Of a DNA stretch of 64,000 nt, positions 19,250 through 27,055 are shown piece by piece. The position numbers were made by a program, and so were the translations under genes. The stretch is taken from positions 124,001-188,000 of the forward strand of contig NZ_BEWO01000002.1 in NCBI RefSeq assembly GCF_002723975.1, read 5' to 3'. The notes under the pieces were generated by a model. The model saw nothing but the letters and a program-made list of their open reading frames with translations. It was not told where the DNA came from and did not search any database. This DNA is from Gluconobacter japonicus (GTDB lineage: Bacteria > Pseudomonadota > Alphaproteobacteria > Acetobacterales > Acetobacteraceae). Every line of letters begins with the position of its first letter. Within the stretch, counting starts at the first letter, position 1.

Positions 19250-20159
19250 GCCGGACTATGAGAAAGAGAGGCTTCGCTTTGCAATCTCTCCTGCGCATGC
19301 GAAACTTTCCATCGTGTTCGATAAATCCATATCCCCGTCCCTTTCTCGTTTTCTTCGCCATATCGAGGCCTGTAACAGTGCCCGCTTGCCAGGAAACCGA
19401 CTTCCGTTTTTCTGCGCCCAGAAACAGATCGGATGGATCTCTCCTGAAATCGCAGATCTGCTGGAAGGTTTAGGCCTGAAAGACGAGACAGGCTTCGGAG
19501 TTGCGTCGGGACAGGAGCTTTTCCCTCTTTCCCGGACATTGGCCCAACAGGGTGTGTACGCCTCCCATAACGAGCCGTTTGACGTCAGGAACGATCTTGG
19601 CGTTGTCGTTGGTCAGGTAGATCGAGGTGCCATTCCGGTTCTCGGGGTTGCTGCCGAGGGCGTGCATCTGAATGGTCTGGTTGAAGACCATCCTTCCGGC
19701 CCCATGCTTTGGATTGCGCGCAGAAGCATGGCCAAACGACTGGATCCGGGGAAACTCGATCATCTTGTGGCTGGCGGCATGAGTGCAGGGTTTGATCCGC
19801 ACACAACCGTCATCAAGGAAGCGAAGGAAGAGGCTGGGATCCCTGAAAGCCTGGCAGGCCATGCCCAGCCGGTCAGCCGCCTTCAATACGCCATGGAGCG
19901 CCCTGAGGGGCTCAGGCGAGATGTCCTGCACTGCTACGACCTGATTCTGCCACGCGATTTTACCCCCATCGCAGAAGATGGCGAAGTCGAGAGCTTCCAT
20001 CTGCTTCCGCTGACAGACGTTTTTGCACGCGTTCGGGACACGGATGATTTCAAATTCAACGTCAATCTTGTTCTAATAGACCTTTTCATCAGACGGGGGC
20101 TTTTCACGCCTGATGAGGCTCTCATTCTTCAAAATGCTCTGACGCGAAAAACATTATGA
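19248..20159 (+). CDS. Nudix hydrolase, DUF4743 type
   Basis: Nudix-superfamily protein with the DUF4743/thiamin-pyrophosphokinase-like arrangement. The N-terminal domain begins at FLRHIEACN and includes QKQIGWISPEIADLL; the Nudix box follows as GMSAGFDPHTTVIKEAKEEAGIP, which keeps the EEAG core but has Phe and Lys at two consensus Glu/Arg positions, as is usual in this subfamily. Substrate is unknown, with a phosphorylated cofactor or nucleotide likely. The ATG at 19248 shares two bases with the start codon of the divergent ABC gene; GTG at 19314 is a possible shorter start. The stop overlaps the next gene by 4 bases. Confidence 0.82.
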   Translation: MPDYEKERLRFAISPAHAKLSIVFDKSISPSLSRFLRHIEACNSARLPGNRLPFFCAQKQIGWISPEIADLLEGLGLKDETGFGVASGQELFPLSRTLAQQGVYASHNEPFDVRNDLGVVVGQVDRGAIPVLGVAAEGVHLNGLVEDHPSGPMLWIARRSMAKRLDPGKLDHLVAGGMSAGFDPHTTVIKEAKEEAGIPESLAGHAQPVSRLQYAMERPEGLRRDVLHCYDLILPRDFTPIAEDGEVESFHLLPLTDVFARVRDTDDFKFNVNLVLIDLFIRRGLFTPDEALILQNALTRKTL

Positions 20160-20587
20160 AAAAACTTGGCTTCACCGCCCTCATCCTCGCGCTTCCTCTT
20201 CTGGGAGGATGCGTTGTGCCCGTAAGTGTCACACCCGACCTCTGCCGCGAAATGCGCGCTCAGGATACTTTGCAAATTCGGATGATGTTCGGGCAAACCC
20301 GCCCAGGCGGCCTCCCGATCACGGATACTGAATGGCAGGACTTCGTGACGAAGGAAATCACTCCACGCTTTCCGAGCGGCCTGACCGTTTTCAATGCTGA
20401 CGGTCAATGGATGAACACGGTGATGCATATTGTTGGCCGTGAGCCTTCCCGCATTCTCTGGGTCGTCGTTCCGGCCGACAAGAACCTGCAACACAATCTT
20501 CGTGCAATTCAGGCTGCTTACCGGCAACAATTCTCCCAACAGGCCGTTGGGCTCACCATTCAATCCGGATGCTCTCTGTTCAACTGA
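20156..20587 (+). CDS. DUF3574 lipoprotein
   Basis: Small lipoprotein of 143 residues. The signal peptide ends in the lipobox LLGGC, with C19 as the lipidated residue. The mature part matches DUF3574: FGQTRPGG, WQDFVTKEITPRFPSGLTVF and a C-terminal CSLF. No biochemical role is known for this family. It overlaps the Nudix gene by 4 bases (ATGA), so the two are probably translated from one message. Confidence 0.82.
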   Translation: MKKLGFTALILALPLLGGCVVPVSVTPDLCREMRAQDTLQIRMMFGQTRPGGLPITDTEWQDFVTKEITPRFPSGLTVFNADGQWMNTVMHIVGREPSRILWVVVPADKNLQHNLRAIQAAYRQQFSQQAVGLTIQSGCSLFN

Positions 20588-20681
20588 CAGTCGTAGCGTT
20601 TCCCGAAGCCTGCAAGTTGGACTTATCCGACGCAGGTAGCCATCGCTATCTTCTTTGCAGGCTTCCATTTTCAGGATCCCC

Positions 20682-21791
20682 ATGATCGACCAGCTCCCTC
20701 CTCGCTCCCCTGAAGTCATCCCGGTAGAAGCGTCTGATTCTACCGGAACCATCCAGCGGCGGGCTCGCGGATTTCTGGCTCTCTTCTTTGTCGCTATCGG
20801 TCTATACACGCTCAAGAGCTTCCTGCCGGCTCTGTTGTGGGGCTGTGTTTTTGCCATTTCGCTCTGGCCTCTGTACCAGCGGGCGGAGCGCCGTTTTGGC
20901 CGAAGTGACTGGCTTCCGATGGTCTTCACCCTTGTCGTGGCCCTGATCTTCCTCGTCCCGGTCTCACTCGTCGGCGTGAAGCTTGCTGATGAGATAAGAA
21001 GTGCGCTCGAGTGGATAGATGACGTCCGCAACAATGGCATTCCGATGCCAGAGTGGGTGCCGCATCTTCCGTTCATCTCATCCCAGGCCACGACCTGGTG
21101 GCAGAACCACATGACGAGCCCTCAGCGCCTGTCCCGCCTGCTCCATTCTGTGGACGTAAGTCACGGTATGCAGATGACAAAGCAGGTCGGATCTCAGGTG
21201 GCTCGACGAGGAACGCTCTTTGCGTTCTCACTGCTGACGCTTTTCTTCCTGCTCAAGGACGGCGACTATGTCATCCGTAAAGGGCTTGTTGGGTCCCATC
21301 GACTGTTTGGGGCGCAAGGGGAAAGTCTGGCCAAGCAGATGATCTCTTCCGTTCACGGAACACTTGCAGGGCTGGTTCTTGTTGGACTGGGAGAAGGCGC
21401 GATTATGGGTGTAGCCTATATGTTGACAGGCGCACCCCAGCCACTCCTGTTTGCCATGCTGACGGCAGTCGCAGCGATGATCCCCTTTCTGGCATGGCCT
21501 ACCGTGGGACTGGTCGCCTTGCTGCTCCTCGCCAAGAGCAGCATGATTGGCGCTATTGTCGTCATGGCTCTCGGGTCAGTCGTGATTTTTGTGGCAGATC
21601 ATTTTGTGCGCCCGGTTCTGATTGGTGGCAGCACCAAGATGCCTTTCCTGTGGGTTCTGCTCGGTATCCTTGGAGGAGCAGAAACCTGGGGGCTTCTGGG
21701 TCTATTTTTGGGGCCAGCAATCATGGCGGCGCTTCACCTGCTGTGGACGCTCTGGACTGAAGAGCGCACAGACGGGGAAAATGCCTCTTAG
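20682..21791 (+). CDS. AI-2E family (PerM/YdiK-type) transporter
   Basis: Membrane protein of 369 residues in the AI-2 exporter-like (UPF0118) family. Two hydrophobic hairpins lie at the N-terminus (LALFFVAIGLYTLKSFLPALLWG), a soluble loop follows, and a C-terminal bundle contains LVLVGLGEGAIMGVAYMLTG and a late segment ending FLGPAIMAALHLLW. Members export small molecules or ions and are rarely assigned a substrate, so quorum-signal export should not be assumed. Start is the ATG at 20682 behind an AGGA site; it lies about 95 bases after the lipoprotein gene. Confidence 0.86.
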   Translation: MIDQLPPRSPEVIPVEASDSTGTIQRRARGFLALFFVAIGLYTLKSFLPALLWGCVFAISLWPLYQRAERRFGRSDWLPMVFTLVVALIFLVPVSLVGVKLADEIRSALEWIDDVRNNGIPMPEWVPHLPFISSQATTWWQNHMTSPQRLSRLLHSVDVSHGMQMTKQVGSQVARRGTLFAFSLLTLFFLLKDGDYVIRKGLVGSHRLFGAQGESLAKQMISSVHGTLAGLVLVGLGEGAIMGVAYMLTGAPQPLLFAMLTAVAAMIPFLAWPTVGLVALLLLAKSSMIGAIVVMALGSVVIFVADHFVRPVLIGGSTKMPFLWVLLGILGGAETWGLLGLFLGPAIMAALHLLWTLWTEERTDGENAS

Positions 21792-21832
21792 GCCTTTTAA
21801 CAAACTTATTTTTTTGGAAATTACCGCAGGAC

Positions 21833-21909
21833 TGGTCGGGCAGGCGGGATTCGAACCCACGACCCCCAGTCCCCCAGACTGGTGCGCTACCAGGCTGCGC
21901 TACTGCCCG
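21833..21909 (-). tRNA. tRNA-Pro (GGG)
   Basis: A 77-base tRNA on the minus strand with encoded CCA. The acceptor stem is CGGGCAG paired with CTGCCCG, the T loop reads GGTTCGAATCC, and the anticodon stem CCAGT/ACTGG encloses the loop CTGGGGG, so the anticodon is GGG. It reads CCC (and CCU by wobble) proline codons. It follows the ihfA-merR operon on the same strand. Confidence 0.96.
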
Positions 21910-21968
21910 TTTGTCCTGCGGTGGCGGTGGTTTAGCAGCGTAGCGCCATCACCGCAAGGGCCTCTGAT

Positions 21969-22892
21969 TCAGACAGGCAGAAGATTTCTCAGAAGCTGAA
22001 GTTCTTCGAGAATTTCTCTAAGCTCGGCGCGTAAAAATTCGTTCTCGGCATCCAAATGCTTCACAGACGCGCAGAGATGCTGATTCGCATCCTGAAGCGC
22101 CAGAACCTCTTCCGTGTCGCGAATTGATAAAGCTTCGGCTTCGGCTTCGGCTTCGGCTTCGGCTTCGGCTTCGGCTTCGGCTTCGGCTTCGGCTTCGGCT
22201 TCGGCTTCGGCTTCGGCTTCGGCTTCGGCTTCGGCTTCGGCTTCGGCTTCGGCTTCGGGCGGCGTAATTCCTGTCAGGCATTCGTCAAGCACATGAGATG
22301 CTTTTTCTTCTTCCGGAGACATCTCCGGTTCCGAGGCATTCAAGTCTTGCTTCTCTTCATGAAAGGACAGGACCACAACCTCATCCACAACTGGGTCAGA
22401 GACATGAAGACGGTCCGAAGGAGCTTCCGGAAACGCAATATCATCAACAGATGAAACTGGAGTGGCCGAAATGTCTTCCATAGTCGTTTCTACAGGCAGA
22501 TCGTCAACGGCCGGAAAATGCTCAATCGGAGCCGATGCCACCGGATGCGGAACTGCAACGGGATGTTCAGAAGCTTTTCTTGCTTTGCGCTCTCGCAGGA
22601 CACGGAGAACACCTTGCCCTTTGTAGCCCTGAACGTAGAGGAGATCGGAGATCAGCCGAAGCGTTTCGACGTGCTCCGGATTGTAGTACCGCCTACCGCT
22701 TTCCCCCCGGAAAGGCTTTACACCGGGATAGATGGTTTCCCATGAGCGCAGACGATGCTGCGGAATATGGAGCTCTTCTGCAACTTCGCTAATGGTGCGG
22801 TATGCTTCCGGACCTTTTTTTGCCTTGGAAGGATTCAGGTTTTCCTGATCCTGCTCAGCCTCATTGACTGAAGTCGACAAATTTTCAGTCAT
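21969..22892 (-). CDS. MerR-family regulator with Glu-Ala repeat linker
   Basis: MerR-type DNA-binding protein. The HTH covers about residues 30-100 (TISEVAEELHIPQHRLRSWE, then GESGRRYYNPEHVETLRLI), the arrangement seen in the regulator that follows ihfA in many alphaproteobacteria. The C-terminal half is acidic and non-conserved and contains 21 Glu-Ala dipeptides encoded by a perfect hexanucleotide repeat, then a short coiled-coil-like end (ENEFLRAELREILEELQLL). The ATG at 22892 overlaps the ihfA stop by 8 bases; a start at 22919 would lie further inside ihfA. Target genes are unknown. Confidence 0.85.
   Translation of the reverse strand: MTENLSTSVNEAEQDQENLNPSKAKKGPEAYRTISEVAEELHIPQHRLRSWETIYPGVKPFRGESGRRYYNPEHVETLRLISDLLYVQGYKGQGVLRVLRERKARKASEHPVAVPHPVASAPIEHFPAVDDLPVETTMEDISATPVSSVDDIAFPEAPSDRLHVSDPVVDEVVVLSFHEEKQDLNASEPEMSPEEEKASHVLDECLTGITPPEAEAEAEAEAEAEAEAEAEAEAEAEAEAEAEAEAEAEAEAEALSIRDTEEVLALQDANQHLCASVKHLDAENEFLRAELREILEELQLLRNLLPV
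22132..22257. repeat. Perfect hexanucleotide repeat, 21 copies of GCTTCG
   Basis: Tandem array of 21 identical 6-base units inside the MerR regulator gene, coding Glu-Ala on the minus strand. All units are identical, which argues for recent expansion by slippage. Because the unit is 6 bases, copy-number change alters linker length without breaking the frame. Confidence 0.97.
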
Positions 22893-23208
22893 CCGCGTCG
22901 TCCACCCCATGAGCCTCATTAACGATACCGTTCATCCGGTCCCTGAGAATTTGGGACGGTCGGAAGACCAGTACGGCTCTGGGAAGAATGGGGACTTCTA
23001 CGCCGGTTTTGGGATTTCTCCCGATACGCTCCCCTTTCTGGCGAACAGAGAACGTCCCGAAGCCACTCAGCTTCACGGATTCTCCGGTCTCGAGCGTCCC
23101 GGAGATTTTCTCCAGTACACTTTCCAGAATCATGGAGGAATCGTGCCGGGACAGCCCAACACGGCTATAGATGTGCTCGACAAGATTCGCGCGCGTGACT
23201 GTACTCAT
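22885..23208 (-). CDS. ihfA: Integration host factor alpha subunit
   Basis: IHF-alpha, a HU-family DNA-bending protein that pairs with IHF-beta (encoded at 40.3-40.6 kb here). The 107 residues include TRANLVEHIYSRVGLSR at the N-terminus, KLSGFGTFSVRQKGERIGRNPKTG in the beta arm with the intercalating Pro, and FRPSQILRDRMN near the end. It lies after fabH in the plsX-fabH-ihfA-merR order conserved in alphaproteobacteria. The stop overlaps the MerR gene start. Confidence 0.94.
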   Translation of the reverse strand: MSTVTRANLVEHIYSRVGLSRHDSSMILESVLEKISGTLETGESVKLSGFGTFSVRQKGERIGRNPKTGVEVPILPRAVLVFRPSQILRDRMNGIVNEAHGVDDADD

Positions 23209-23279
23209 GACACATGCGTATCATGACGTTCAGAACAGTCAAAGGAATCAATCGTTAACCTTGAAAGACTAGGATGCAC

Positions 23280-24248
23280 TCACATGCGAACGAGCGCGGA
23301 TCCCCAGGTCAGACCACCGCCCAGAGCTTCCATCAGAACGAGATCGCCCCTCTGGATACGTCCGTCACGGACAGCTTCGTTGAGAGCGAGCGGAATGGAT
23401 GCAGCCGAGGTATTGGCGTGACGATCTACTGTCACCACGACCCGATCGGACGGCAGGGCCAGTTTCTTGGCCATCCCGTCAATGATACGCAGATTGGCCT
23501 GATGCGGGACGAGCCACTGAATATCCTGACCCGTCAGGTTATTGGCTTCCAGCGCTTCATCAACAGCTTGTGAAAGCTTGACGACCGCATGACGGAACAC
23601 TTCGCGCCCCATCATCTTGAGATGCTGCGTCGTACCCGAACAGCCGACAGCGCCGTCCACATAAAGAATGTCGCCCGATCGCCCATCGGAGTGCAGATGG
23701 GTTGAGAGAACACCCTCACCGTCTTCGGCTCCAGCCTCAAGAAGGACAGCACCAGCACCGTCTCCGAAAAGCACGCAGGTTGTACGGTCGTTCCAGTCCA
23801 GCAGGCGCGAGAACACTTCGCTGCCAATGACCAGAACCTTCTTCGCCAGCCCCGACTGGATGAAAGAATTGGCGGATGCGAGCGCATACACAAATCCAGA
23901 ACAGGCGGCACTGATATCAAAGCCGAAGCCCTTAGTGATGCCAAGGAGGGCTTGCACCTGTGTAGCAACAGCCGGGAAAACCTGATCCGGCGTCGAGGTC
24001 GCAACCAGAATGGCATCAACCTCTTCGGCATTCACACCAGCCTGCTCAAGAGCCTGACGGGCTGCCTCTGCGGCCATGGACGCCGTTGTTTCATCGGCTG
24101 AAACAATATGCCGCTGTCGGATACCAGTCCGGGCCCGGATCCATTCGTCGGATGTGTCGATTTTCTGGGCAAGATCGTCATTGGTGACAACCGTGCGAGG
24201 CAGATAACCACCCACACCTGTCAGACGCGCGCGAATAGGACCGGACAT
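23280..24248 (-). CDS. fabH: Beta-ketoacyl-ACP synthase III
   Basis: FabH starts type II fatty acid synthesis by condensing acetyl-CoA with malonyl-ACP. The catalytic triad is visible: C116 in DISAACSGF, H249 in LVPHQANLRI and N279 in RHANTSAASIP. Length of 322 residues is typical. It lies 5 bases after plsX, and the two link fatty-acid and phospholipid synthesis. IhfA follows after 71 bases. Confidence 0.97.
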   Translation of the reverse strand: MSGPIRARLTGVGGYLPRTVVTNDDLAQKIDTSDEWIRARTGIRQRHIVSADETTASMAAEAARQALEQAGVNAEEVDAILVATSTPDQVFPAVATQVQALLGITKGFGFDISAACSGFVYALASANSFIQSGLAKKVLVIGSEVFSRLLDWNDRTTCVLFGDGAGAVLLEAGAEDGEGVLSTHLHSDGRSGDILYVDGAVGCSGTTQHLKMMGREVFRHAVVKLSQAVDEALEANNLTGQDIQWLVPHQANLRIIDGMAKKLALPSDRVVVTVDRHANTSAASIPLALNEAVRDGRIQRGDLVLMEALGGGLTWGSALVRM

Positions 24249-24253
24249 AATTT

Positions 24254-25363
24254 TCAGCTCACAGGTTCTGGAGCGACCGCATTGGCAGGTGTTGCGTCGG
24301 TGTCGGCGCCAAGCATGCCAAGCTGATCCAGACGGGCGCGGATCTTGTCGTTCAGGTTATGGGTAACAGCGTCCATGGCGACATCAATGGCAGAAGCAAA
24401 GCTTTCGCCATCAGCGCCACCATGAGACTTCACGACAATGCCGTTCAACCCGACAAAGACTGCCCCGTTATAGCGCCGCGGATCGATCCACTCCCGCATG
24501 CGCTCCAGTCCAGGACGGACCAGAAGATATCCGATACGCGTCAGCAGATTGGTCTGGAAAACATTTTTCAGCAGACCGAAAGCCAGCTTAAGCGCACCTT
24601 CACCGGTCTTGAGAGCAACGTTTCCAGTAAAGCCGTCTGTCACAACGACATCCGTCGTGCCAGCCGTAATGTCATGCCCTTCCACGAAACCGTGGAACTG
24701 CTCTGCCAGCACACTTTCACGCAGACGTTCAGCGGCCTGACGGAGACGCTCGTCGCCTTTCAGATCCTCGGAACCGACATTGAGAAGGCCAATCGTAGGT
24801 CTTGGAAGACCGAGCGCTGCCTGCGCGAAAGCTTCGCCCATAACCGCAAACTCAACCAGATTGCGGGCATCGCAAGCAATATTCGCCCCGAGGTCCAGCA
24901 TCACGCTATCACCGCGCGACGATGGCTGCACAGCCACCATGGCAGGTCTGGAGATCCCTGGAAGAGCTTTCACGATAATTTTGGCGAGAGCAAGCATGGC
25001 GCCACTGTTACCAGCGGAGACCACTCCGAGTGCTTCACCAGATGCGACAGCTTCCATTGCAAGACGCATGGATGAGCCGCGGACGCGCAGAGCTGCGGTC
25101 GGCTTCATTTCCATGGAAATGCTAGCAGGGGCGTGACGGATGTCACAGATACGGGCAGCTTTTGGGTATCGTGCCAGAGCCGGCTTTAGAGCCACCTCAT
25201 CTCCGATCAGGAGCACTCTGGCTGTCGGATGCCGGTCTGCGGCCAGTTCGAGGCCAGCAAGAACGATATCCGGTGCCCTGTCTCCTCCCATTGCGTCGAC
25301 GGCGAGGGCGTAGGGCCTTGGGGCCGCGACGTCACGATCAGACGCGACAGGCGCTTTAGACAT
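24254..25363 (-). CDS. plsX: Phosphate acyltransferase PlsX
   Basis: PlsX converts acyl-ACP to acyl-phosphate, the donor for the PlsY glycerol-3-phosphate acyltransferase in phospholipid synthesis; it is a peripheral membrane enzyme. The 369 residues carry the N-terminal signature ALAVDAMGGDRAPDIVLAG and further blocks such as GNSGAMLALAKI, LDLGAN and TDGFTGNVALKTGEG. It sits between rpmF and fabH in the classical arrangement. Confidence 0.97.
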   Translation of the reverse strand: MSKAPVASDRDVAAPRPYALAVDAMGGDRAPDIVLAGLELAADRHPTARVLLIGDEVALKPALARYPKAARICDIRHAPASISMEMKPTAALRVRGSSMRLAMEAVASGEALGVVSAGNSGAMLALAKIIVKALPGISRPAMVAVQPSSRGDSVMLDLGANIACDARNLVEFAVMGEAFAQAALGLPRPTIGLLNVGSEDLKGDERLRQAAERLRESVLAEQFHGFVEGHDITAGTTDVVVTDGFTGNVALKTGEGALKLAFGLLKNVFQTNLLTRIGYLLVRPGLERMREWIDPRRYNGAVFVGLNGIVVKSHGGADGESFASAIDVAMDAVTHNLNDKIRARLDQLGMLGADTDATPANAVAPEPVS

Positions 25364-25426
25364 TAAGACAGTTTCCCGGACAGCATCGCAGATGCGGGCA
25401 CGCCTTGAGGGTGCCCGCAGAAGAGA

Positions 25427-25630
25427 TCAGGCGCGGACGGCCGTCTTCAGGCTCTTGCCTGCTGCAACAACTTCACGACCATCATAATGGCCGCAGTGGC
25501 TGCAAACGTGATGCGGGCGCTTCAGTTCGCCGCAGTTTGCGCATTCAGCATGTGCTTCAGCCTGCAGGGCATGGTGGCTGCGACGCATACCAGCACGGGA
25601 CGGCGTGGTCTTTCTTTTGGGGACGGCCAT
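25427..25630 (-). CDS. rpmF: 50S ribosomal protein L32
   Basis: L32 of the large ribosomal subunit, 67 residues, starting [20 protein letters not shown]. It has a zinc-ribbon pattern CANCG and CSHCG, so it is the C+ form expected to bind zinc. It lies between the DUF177 gene and plsX, as in many bacteria. Confidence 0.97.
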   Translation of the reverse strand: MAVPKRKTTPSRAGMRRSHHALQAEAHAECANCGELKRPHHVCSHCGHYDGREVVAAGKSLKTAVRA

Positions 25631-25782
25631 GGCTTTTATGCCTCTTTCTGCTTCTGTGTCGGCACCCTCTCCGCTCCCAGCGGCATGCGGTGCCCCGTTA
25701 TTCGTCGTCTCGTATTTACGCCGAGTTCAGGCGGGCGGCTCTAGCAGAGCAAACGGAAACCCGCAAGCCAAAGCTGGGGATT

Positions 25783-26364
25783 TTATTCTTTTTTATCCCC
25801 GTTCTTCAGGGTCGCCAGCGCCGCAAACGGGTTCGGACGACGCTCTGACTCTGGCAGGTCATCAGAATGACCGACCTCTTCTTCCCCTTCTGCGGGCGTA
25901 ACGTCAACAGCATTTTCGAGACCAGCACCCGGCTTGCGCGGATAAGGGTCCAGCATCAGGGCAAGCTGCTCGGCCGCGGCTTCACCGATATCGAGACCAC
26001 GCCCGTCATGCGGAACTTCGTCCGGGCCTTCAAGATCAATGGAATCGATATCGAACTCGTCTTCCGGCATTTCCGACTCAGGAATGAAGCGAAGAACAAA
26101 TGTCTCTGCGAGAACATCGTCAAATTTTTCTGCCGTAATGACACAGACCTGCGTCACTCTGGCTGACAGACGTCCTTCCGCAACAATGTGCGTCTTGTCT
26201 TCGGGCGTCAGGAGGAAGCGGCATTCCAGATGCTGGATGGCAGGAATACCGAAACGCCGAGCCAGAGCCTCACGCTCCTGCTCTGTTGCCGTAATCGTTT
26301 CTTCCAGACCCGATCCCAGCCGACTCAGGGGAATACGGCGGGAAAATTCGGGAGTATTGGACAT
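25783..26364 (-). CDS. DUF177 (YceD) family protein
   Basis: DUF177/YceD protein of 193 residues, linked in other bacteria to large-subunit rRNA accumulation and nearly always encoded just before rpmF, as here. It is acidic, with the family signature CVITAEKFDDVLAETFVLRF and a C-terminal block RRPNPFAALATLK. The start is the ATG at 26364 (MSNTPEFSRRIPL); upstream codons in the same frame are non-conserved and run toward the divergent bamE gene. The 109 bases to bamE should hold both promoters. Confidence 0.88.
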   Translation of the reverse strand: MSNTPEFSRRIPLSRLGSGLEETITATEQEREALARRFGIPAIQHLECRFLLTPEDKTHIVAEGRLSARVTQVCVITAEKFDDVLAETFVLRFIPESEMPEDEFDIDSIDLEGPDEVPHDGRGLDIGEAAAEQLALMLDPYPRKPGAGLENAVDVTPAEGEEEVGHSDDLPESERRPNPFAALATLKNGDKKE

Positions 26365-26473
26365 TTGAGCACTCCACCCCCGATCATCATGGGGGAAATC
26401 GTTGACAGGCGGGTTCCGTTTAAGGCACGCGCTGGGTTGAGCGGTTCTCTTGCACAGGATAGTTTCCGGTTCC

Positions 26474-27046
26474 ATGAATAACGCATCTTTTCCGACGGCA
26501 AAAAGCAGAACACCTCTTCTGCGTCGCCTGAGCCTGTCTGGCCTGGCCTGTGCTCCGCTTCTGCTGGGAGGATGCTCCTTCTTCAGCCCGATTCCCGAAC
26601 CTCGCGGATCGCTAATCGAAAAGGCGGATTACGCCCAGCTCGTACCGGGAACCAGTACGCGTTCAGATGTTCTGGATGCCATGGGCTCTCCGACCGCACA
26701 TGCGACATTCGATGACAATACGTGGATCTACGTATCCATGATTACGTCTCCGACGCCACTGGGCTTTCCATCGGTCGACAAACAACAGGTCGTTGTTCTG
26801 AATTTCGACAACTCTGGCGTTCTGCGAAAACTGGACACGCTGAATCGCAAAGATGGCATCCGCGTTGGCATGGTTGGGGAAAAGACCCCAACACCAGGAA
26901 CAAAAACCTCTGTCATCCAGCAGCTGTTAGGCAACGTTGGCCGCTACAACCCAATGAGCAACATGAGCAGCACCTTTGGCGGCAGCCAGGGACCGCTGGG
27001 CAACCAGGGTACCGGCAATGGCGGCGCAGGCAATACGCTGCCCTGA
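26474..27046 (+). CDS. bamE: Outer membrane assembly lipoprotein BamE
   Basis: BamE/SmpA/OmlA-type lipoprotein of the beta-barrel assembly machine. The signal peptide ends in the lipobox LLLGGC with lipidated C34; the SmpA/OmlA domain follows with GTSTRSDVLDAMGSPT and NTWIYVSM. At 190 residues it is longer than the E. coli protein because of a Gly/Asn/Gln-rich C-terminal tail. ATG at 26474 is used; an earlier in-frame TTG at 26450 lacks a ribosome binding site. It is divergent from the yceD-rpmF operon and convergent with the histidine kinase gene. Confidence 0.88.
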   Translation: MNNASFPTAKSRTPLLRRLSLSGLACAPLLLGGCSFFSPIPEPRGSLIEKADYAQLVPGTSTRSDVLDAMGSPTAHATFDDNTWIYVSMITSPTPLGFPSVDKQQVVVLNFDNSGVLRKLDTLNRKDGIRVGMVGEKTPTPGTKTSVIQQLLGNVGRYNPMSNMSSTFGGSQGPLGNQGTGNGGAGNTLP

Positions 27047-27055
27047 TCTGACTGG

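Noticed and set aside
21833-21909. tRNA-Pro as an integration site for a mobile element
   Set aside because: No integrase gene or duplicated tRNA 3' end is visible on either side.
22132-22257. CRISPR-like array
   Set aside because: Six-base units without spacers are a microsatellite, not CRISPR repeats.
22114-22296. Ala-Ser and Arg-Ser repeat proteins in other frames of the GCTTCG array
   Set aside because: They are alternative readings of the same repeat; only the Glu-Ala frame belongs to a protein with a MerR domain.
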